A stretch of 10,370 bases of DNA. Source: Saccoglossus kowalevskii. Taxonomy: Eukaryota > Hemichordata > Enteropneusta > Harrimaniidae. The position numbers were made by a program, and so were the translations under genes. Under the pieces are notes generated by a model that saw only the letters and a list, made by a program, of their open reading frames with translations, was not told the DNA's origin and did not search any database. The DNA is taken from NCBI RefSeq assembly GCF_000003605.2, contig NW_003124899.1:98784-109153 (forward strand), read 5' to 3'. Positions 6,332-10,370 of this stretch are shown in pieces; position 1 is the first letter of the stretch; each line of letters begins with the position of its first letter.

Positions 6332-8274
6332 TGTGAATCATTAAAACAAGGCTTTGTACTTTAATACAGGTTTATTTATACAGAATGTGCTACTATATGT
6401 GACCAGGGAGCTGTAATGACGGGTGCGCAAACAGCCAGCGTACTTCACTAAAAATAAGAATGATGTAATACGTATACTCCTTGTGGGTTTATGAGTGAAG
6501 TTCCACATGTGAATCTCTGTAGTTCTCATCAGTAACATGTTCTACTTGTCGGATTTCATCGAACTTGTCATTATTTCCACCTTAACAGCACCATGCATTA
6601 ATCGCAAATCAAATCTCATAGTAATACTAGAATAAGTGTTGAATTGATGACACCTGCATGGTGACGCACTTTGCGGCAACAAAAACACCCTTAAAATACT
6701 GACATGAAATTGGCTGTACATGTAAATATGTGTATTTTGTATGTAGAAGTTGAAAAGGAGGAAATATAATATATTGTTAAAAAAAAAGAGCCTGTGTTGA
6801 TAATTGAAAATTAGTTCTCAGTATTTCACCATTGTCAACATCTGTTTCGCCAGGGAAAATTGTCAGACTGAATAAATTAACGAGTTCTTAGTAAAAAAAA
6901 ATCTTTTCGTCGCGGGACACAATATAGAAAAACATATTTGACAGACCAGTATCACATTCCACACTGAATGATCATCACAAATACTTTGTCGAATAGTAAT
7001 TCACTATAAATAACATTTTCATTCCCTAATTTATTTGATTATTTTTTTATATTCACCTGTCAAATCACTTTTTACTTTACAAATCGTCACAGTCTTGCGT
7101 GACAGTACTTGTAATCTTGTTTTTGTAATTCTTCCAGAAATAGGTATTACTGTCAGTTTTATAGAGACAGAACTGTTTACTTGTCTTTACATATATATTT
7201 TTGTACATACATGCACAATATGCGATAAAAAGTTCAAATGAATGAGTTTTTAAGCGATGAAATTGCGGTTCAGCTAATGCAGCAACTTAGAAATTATATT
7301 TATTTTTTGATCTCCCTGCATGTAAATTCCAGAATTTTTCTAACCTATTCACCACCAGTTCTCTCTTTAATCACAAATTCACAAAATAGTCTTTATAGTC
7401 TTCACTTTCCTTCAGAAGATTGGGACAAAAATAGCAAAATTTTTTGAGTAAAAAATGAAAATTTACTCAAATTTTCTCTGTTGACTCCAAAATTAGGATA
7501 CATATTTCAGTAATACTGAAGAATACAAGAAAAAAGTGCAGAAAAATTTGGGCTAGATAAAGACTGGTGGTGAAAAGGCTACATGTGCATATGACGTATT
7601 TGCAGCAGCCTCACACCATGACCAAAAAATACGTTTGAGAAATTCACTCAAAAGAAGAAAAGATGTTAACATGATTTTTTTGTGAAATTTTGACGCTCTG
7701 AATGCTCGTAAATCATCAAAACTTCTGAAAATCCAACGGTTTATCTTAAACCACTAATATTAATCACCTTTACAATCTTGCATCCCGCCTACACATAGAA
7801 ACACCATATCACGCAGGACCTACAATCATGCGTCTAATTCTTAAGTAGAACGCAGGCAATACATTAGAAGCTAATGAGATTCGGTATCGGTTATTATCCT
7901 CATTACTCAAATACCATATCTTATCAGTGCTTTTATCATTTGAAATTACATTAAACTGGGAAATACTCTGAAGTAGGGTCACTTGTAAAATCAGAGTTCC
8001 AGCTGATGGAGTGTCCAAGCATTGCAGCACTCAGCTGGGATATTTATTAACGATATAAAAAGGGCGCAAAATACAGTAGTTTGTTTCTGGTAAAGTTGAA
8101 GATTAAGTTTTTTTTTCAAAAAAAGCCTATAGAGAACTTCAGTGTACTGAAGGCATGAAAGGGCATGAACTACTCATAAAGAACACTGTATTTACTATAT
8201 TAGAAGCACATCTCCAATATGCATAAATGCATTGTGCCTCATTTGAGTGACCACAGACTTGCCTTTGTATGGGA
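6332..8274. other. Gene-free AT-rich stretch
   Basis: Nearly 2 kb without a supportable gene. The frames at 6341-6538 (minus), 7035-7447 (plus, two abutting) and 7809-8030 (minus) are 65-73 codons, hydrophobic or low in complexity, and match no domain I know. An A9 run lies near 6893-6901, and a 16-bp near-palindrome sits at 8137-8152. I see no tRNA or array. Confidence 0.5.
8137..8152. repeat. Near-perfect 16-bp palindrome
   Basis: CTTCAGT (8137-8143), GT, ACTGAAG (8146-8152): 7-bp arms with a 2-base centre. It may be chance. Confidence 0.3.
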
Positions 8275-8640
8275 TATTACACTTATGCATATTAATTAGG
8301 TCACATGTGTGTCATATTAAGTTAATTAGGTAATTACCGTAATATTCAACAATTGTATCCTGAACCTAATCAGGTCTGTGCATTATGCAAGACCATCTAA
8401 GTATTATTAAGTGTCATCGAAATCTGTTGTTGAGAAAAAAGTGAAAGGCTTAAAATTGGCAAAATATGCAAATTAGGTCATTAATACACATGAATTTCGA
8501 TCAAAAATAAATCAGATCTGCGCATTATCCCTGAGCATCTATGTACTAAGTTTCATTGAAATCAGATAATTAGTGTTTGAGATATCAGTAGAACAAACAC
8601 ACACACACACACACACATACATACATACATACATACACAG
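8275..8640 (+). repeat. Non-LTR retroelement-like 3' tail with internal repetition and microsatellite end
   Basis: Two related blocks follow each other. AATCAGGTCTGTGCATTAT at 8368 is repeated as AATCAGATCTGCGCATTAT at 8510, a 142-bp period. Each is preceded by an AATTAGGTCA-type word (8294-8303 and 8471-8480). The second block contains AAGTTTCATTGAAAT (8548-8562) and TTGAGATATCAGTAGAA (8577-8593), then an (AC)n and (ATAC)n run. Short tandem repeats directly at the end are typical of 3' tails of several non-LTR retrotransposon and SINE families. No reverse transcriptase or endonuclease coding is present. The fragment at 2761-2855 belongs to the same family. Confidence 0.6.
8597..8636. repeat. 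Compound (AC)10 (ATAC)5 microsatellite
   Basis: Perfect AC dinucleotides at 8597-8616 pass into five ATAC units at 8617-8636, followed by imperfect ACAGATACATACACA. It sits at the end of the repeat at 8275-8640 and is likely polymorphic in length. Confidence 0.97.
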
Positions 8641-9376
8641 ATACATACACATCAGTAACCAAAGACTCCCATTGTGTGCTTCATAGGGATTAGCTTGCTT
8701 TGTACATCCAAATGGATAACACGACTATGCTACTTATTATGCAACAAAGATGCTGTGATTTGTTTTACATACACAGAGGACAGAAATAGTACATAGAACC
8801 GAAAGACTTTAAAGTGCCTTTTGAATGCACAACATTATCTTTGCAACAAGCCTGACAAACAGATAAAATGTACCAGTTAGTTTCACTGCCGAGTGGGCAG
8901 ATGATCACGAAAAACCAACTGACAATCATCAAAAAAATACGGGGTGGACACACTAATGCCACATACGTTACGTTGTACACAAAATGCAGTGTACACAGAA
9001 GAATACTATGAACATATTTCAGTTGTTTTCCGTCTTGATATGACCAAAACCAAACACTTACAATGTAAGGTTAAGGCATGACGTAATAAGATGATGCAAC
9101 TTTCATGCACTCGTCAAAGATTATTCGTAGAGTGTTATTTGGGTCCTTGGGCAATAACGCAGCATATTTGAGCAAATTTGATCGAGCAAATTGTGGGAAA
9201 TACAAAATGTATAATAAATACTTGTGATCGTTTTGGCTTTCTCTTAGATTATGTGTTTGACTTAAATAACATATAATTTTTCTATGCTAATGCAGAGAGA
9301 AAACCAATAATAAGAAAAGCTGGGGGGGAAAAAAGTAACAAGAACCCTGGAAAAACTATGGCACAAAAAATCAGAT

Positions 9377-9431
9377 AACTGAAAAAAGGCAATATTTGTT
9401 ATGACTGATATCTCACTGTTTTTTTTCAGTT
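9377..9431. repeat. 11-bp inverted repeat, 33-nt loop
   Basis: AACTGAAAAAA (9377-9387) and TTTTTTCAGTT (9421-9431) are exact complements. The A/T runs lower its significance. Confidence 0.45.
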
Positions 9432-9504
9432 TATATTTTAGTTGGAAATTAATCTTCCTACAAGCGTGTTCCGCAAAATAGTATGTTTCAATCTATCCCA
9501 CTGC

Positions 9505-9554
9505 ATGCTTAATAATAGCACCCCCGGTACATCTTCAGTTTAATTATTAAGCAT
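9505..9554. repeat. Perfect 12-bp inverted repeat, 26-nt loop
   Basis: ATGCTTAATAAT (9505-9516) and ATTATTAAGCAT (9543-9554) are exact complements. The loop contains CCCCCGG, unusual in this AT-rich neighbourhood. It could be a cruciform-forming site, an RNA hairpin, or the joined ends of a small inverted-repeat element. I see no flanking duplication. Confidence 0.6.
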
Positions 9555-9760
9555 CACTGTGACACTGATGACGACTTACGAGAGACGTTCACTCGACAAA
9601 CAAGATAAAAGGGAACACTTAATTGTCCTGGAGCAGTACAATGACTAAGTAGCTTCTAAGATGTAGGTAGACTGTCCTCGTTACTCACTGATCTCTACTG
9701 CCTAGAGGGGGAAAATTTACAGATGGTAAACAGACCTGGTATTTACTTAAGGGGGACACA

Positions 9761-9766
9761 TTTATT
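9761..9766 (-). promoter_or_regulatory. AATAAA polyadenylation-like signal on the minus strand
   Basis: TTTATT on the plus strand reads AATAAA on the minus strand, 45 nt after the stop of the candidate exon at 9811-10125. The hexamer alone is common in AT-rich DNA, so it only supports the exon if the exon is real. Confidence 0.2.
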
Positions 9767-9810
9767 ATTTATGACAAGATTTCCCACTCAAAAAAAATAT
9801 TATCTGTTTT

Positions 9811-10125
9811 TTATAATTGAAGTATGTTATTATTAGCATTGTCGTTGAAAGACTGACAACAAATATCCCCAGAAAGTGCCACAAGTGATCTCAAGGGGTC
9901 ATGCAAAGTGTGCCCTCTAACAGGAGTCAAAATGTAATCTCCCATAATCAAGTCAACTTGTTCACTGCTGGAAAGGTCGGTTTTCAACAACAAAATTGTA
10001 CCTGACTGTATAGGTGGATTGAGGCACAAATAAAAATGTTGTGGTTCCTGATTTTCTTCGTATTTACATTTATTTTGTTTATAAAATATGAATTTCATTT
10101 TTAATACCAAATTACAAATTACCAT
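9811..10125 (-). CDS. Possible 3' terminal exon or chance reading frame, unrecognised
   Basis: The longest minus-strand frame (104 codons, with a stop at 9811-9813) is the only one whose distal part has a balanced amino-acid make-up. The section from SGTILLLKTDLSS through LTPVRGHTLHDPLRSLVAL to GDICCQSF is not low in complexity, whereas the first 25 residues are Lys/Asn/Phe-rich like random AT-rich DNA. A plausible splice acceptor (pyrimidine-rich tract ending CCTATACAG on the minus strand, AG at 10006-10007) lies just at the change. An exon of about 195 bp (10005 down to 9811) is therefore more credible than the full frame. AATAAA on the minus strand (9761-9766) lies 45 nt past the stop. I recognise no domain, and no upstream exon can be identified. 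Confidence 0.2.
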   Translation of the reverse strand: MVICNLVLKMKFIFYKQNKCKYEENQEPQHFYLCLNPPIQSGTILLLKTDLSSSEQVDLIMGDYILTPVRGHTLHDPLRSLVALSGDICCQSFNDNANNNILQL

Positions 10126-10224
10126 AATTACAGTAAAACATTTTTTTTCAAGATAACTATATCAGTGTAGGATTTCCTGTTGCCTCAATAACACATCACT
10201 GAATTAGTATATTTAATAACTACT

Positions 10225-10370
10225 GTGGAATACTTTATTTTCGCTGGAATTAATTTTCACTGAAAAGGCTTTTTTGGCATTTTGTATGGAATTTATTTTC
10301 ACTGATTTTTGATGAGTTTAATGTGAAATATAGAAAAAAAAAGTATATTCGCTGGATTTTATTTTCACGG
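10225..10370 (+). repeat. Dispersed repeat with GGAATTTATTTTC-type subunits, truncated by the window end
   Basis: Related words recur: TTTATTTTCGCTGGAATTAATTTTCACTG (10235-10262), GGAATTTATTTTCACTG (10288-10304) and TTCGCTGGATTTTATTTTCACGG (10348-10370). The consensus is close to GGAATTTATTTTCRCTG, at intervals of about 25-60 bp. The last copy runs off the end, so the element continues to the right. No coding is visible. The class is unknown; such arrays can be part of inverted-repeat elements whose other arm is outside the window. Confidence 0.6.

Larger units (their letters stand above)
8641..9760. other. Gene-free AT-rich stretch with two inverted repeats
   Basis: No supported gene. The 71-codon minus frame at 8765-8980 is Cys- and hydrophobic-rich but has no recognisable zinc-binding spacing or domain. 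The inverted repeats at 9377-9431 and 9505-9554 are listed separately. Confidence 0.5.

Noticed and set aside
7035-7447. Two abutting plus-strand frames of 68 and 69 codons.
   Set aside because: They are in different frames with AT-driven Phe/Ile/Leu/Ser composition, no conserved motif and no splice signals joining them convincingly.
7809-8030. Minus-strand 73-codon frame with a fairly balanced composition.
   Set aside because: No recognisable domain, no acceptor or poly(A) signal placed as at 9811-10125, and a length expected by chance.
8765-8980. Cys-rich minus-strand frame, considered as a zinc-finger or membrane peptide.
   Set aside because: The cysteines are not in a regular CxxC...CxxC or C2H2 pattern, and the hydrophobic part is unremarkable for translated AT-rich DNA.

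Overview
The window looks like AT-rich, gene-poor, repeat-rich DNA from a eukaryote, most plausibly a marine invertebrate animal. No reading frame exceeds about 110 codons. There are no closely packed genes or ribosome-binding-site patterns, and there are microsatellites, tandem arrays, a fold-back element and several repeat types of the kind seen in mollusc, brachiopod, hemichordate, echinoderm or cephalochordate genomes. The phylum cannot be fixed from the sequence alone. I find no protein-coding gene, tRNA or rRNA that can be called with confidence.

Layout. Positions 1-73 hold the 3' end of a repeat cut by the window edge: a CGGA microsatellite followed by a 10-bp hairpin ending in CTAAAAA. 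Positions 74-1312 hold AT-rich sequence with nothing recognisable. Positions 1313-1964 hold a composite repeat made of three tandem units of about 157 bp, then a duplicated 100-111-bp end module (GAC-type microsatellite plus hairpin plus CTAAAAA). Positions 2033-2344 hold an older, diverged copy of the same repeat. A short fragment at 2761-2855 shares two long identical cores with a larger repeat at 8275-8640, which ends in an AC/ATAC microsatellite.

Positions about 3427-4159 stand out as a GC-rich island. It opens with three 33-bp direct repeats, carries a TATAAAA box upstream and an AATAAA signal downstream, and may be a solo LTR or similar element. Positions 5840-6331 form a fold-back element whose two arms are arrays of degenerate 16-17-bp units in opposite orientation. 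Positions 9505-9554 and 4718-4772 hold isolated hairpins with 26-27-nt loops. Positions 10225-10370 hold the start of another repeat built from a GGAATTTATTTTC-type unit and cut off by the window end.

The only stretch with any coding flavour is 9811-10125 on the minus strand. It could be the last exon of a gene, with a splice-acceptor-like site near 10006 and AATAAA 45 nt past the stop, but this is weak. There is no operon or pathway to describe. The most interesting signals are the repeat ends whose hairpin structure is kept while the stem sequence changes, and the fold-back element with subrepeated arms.
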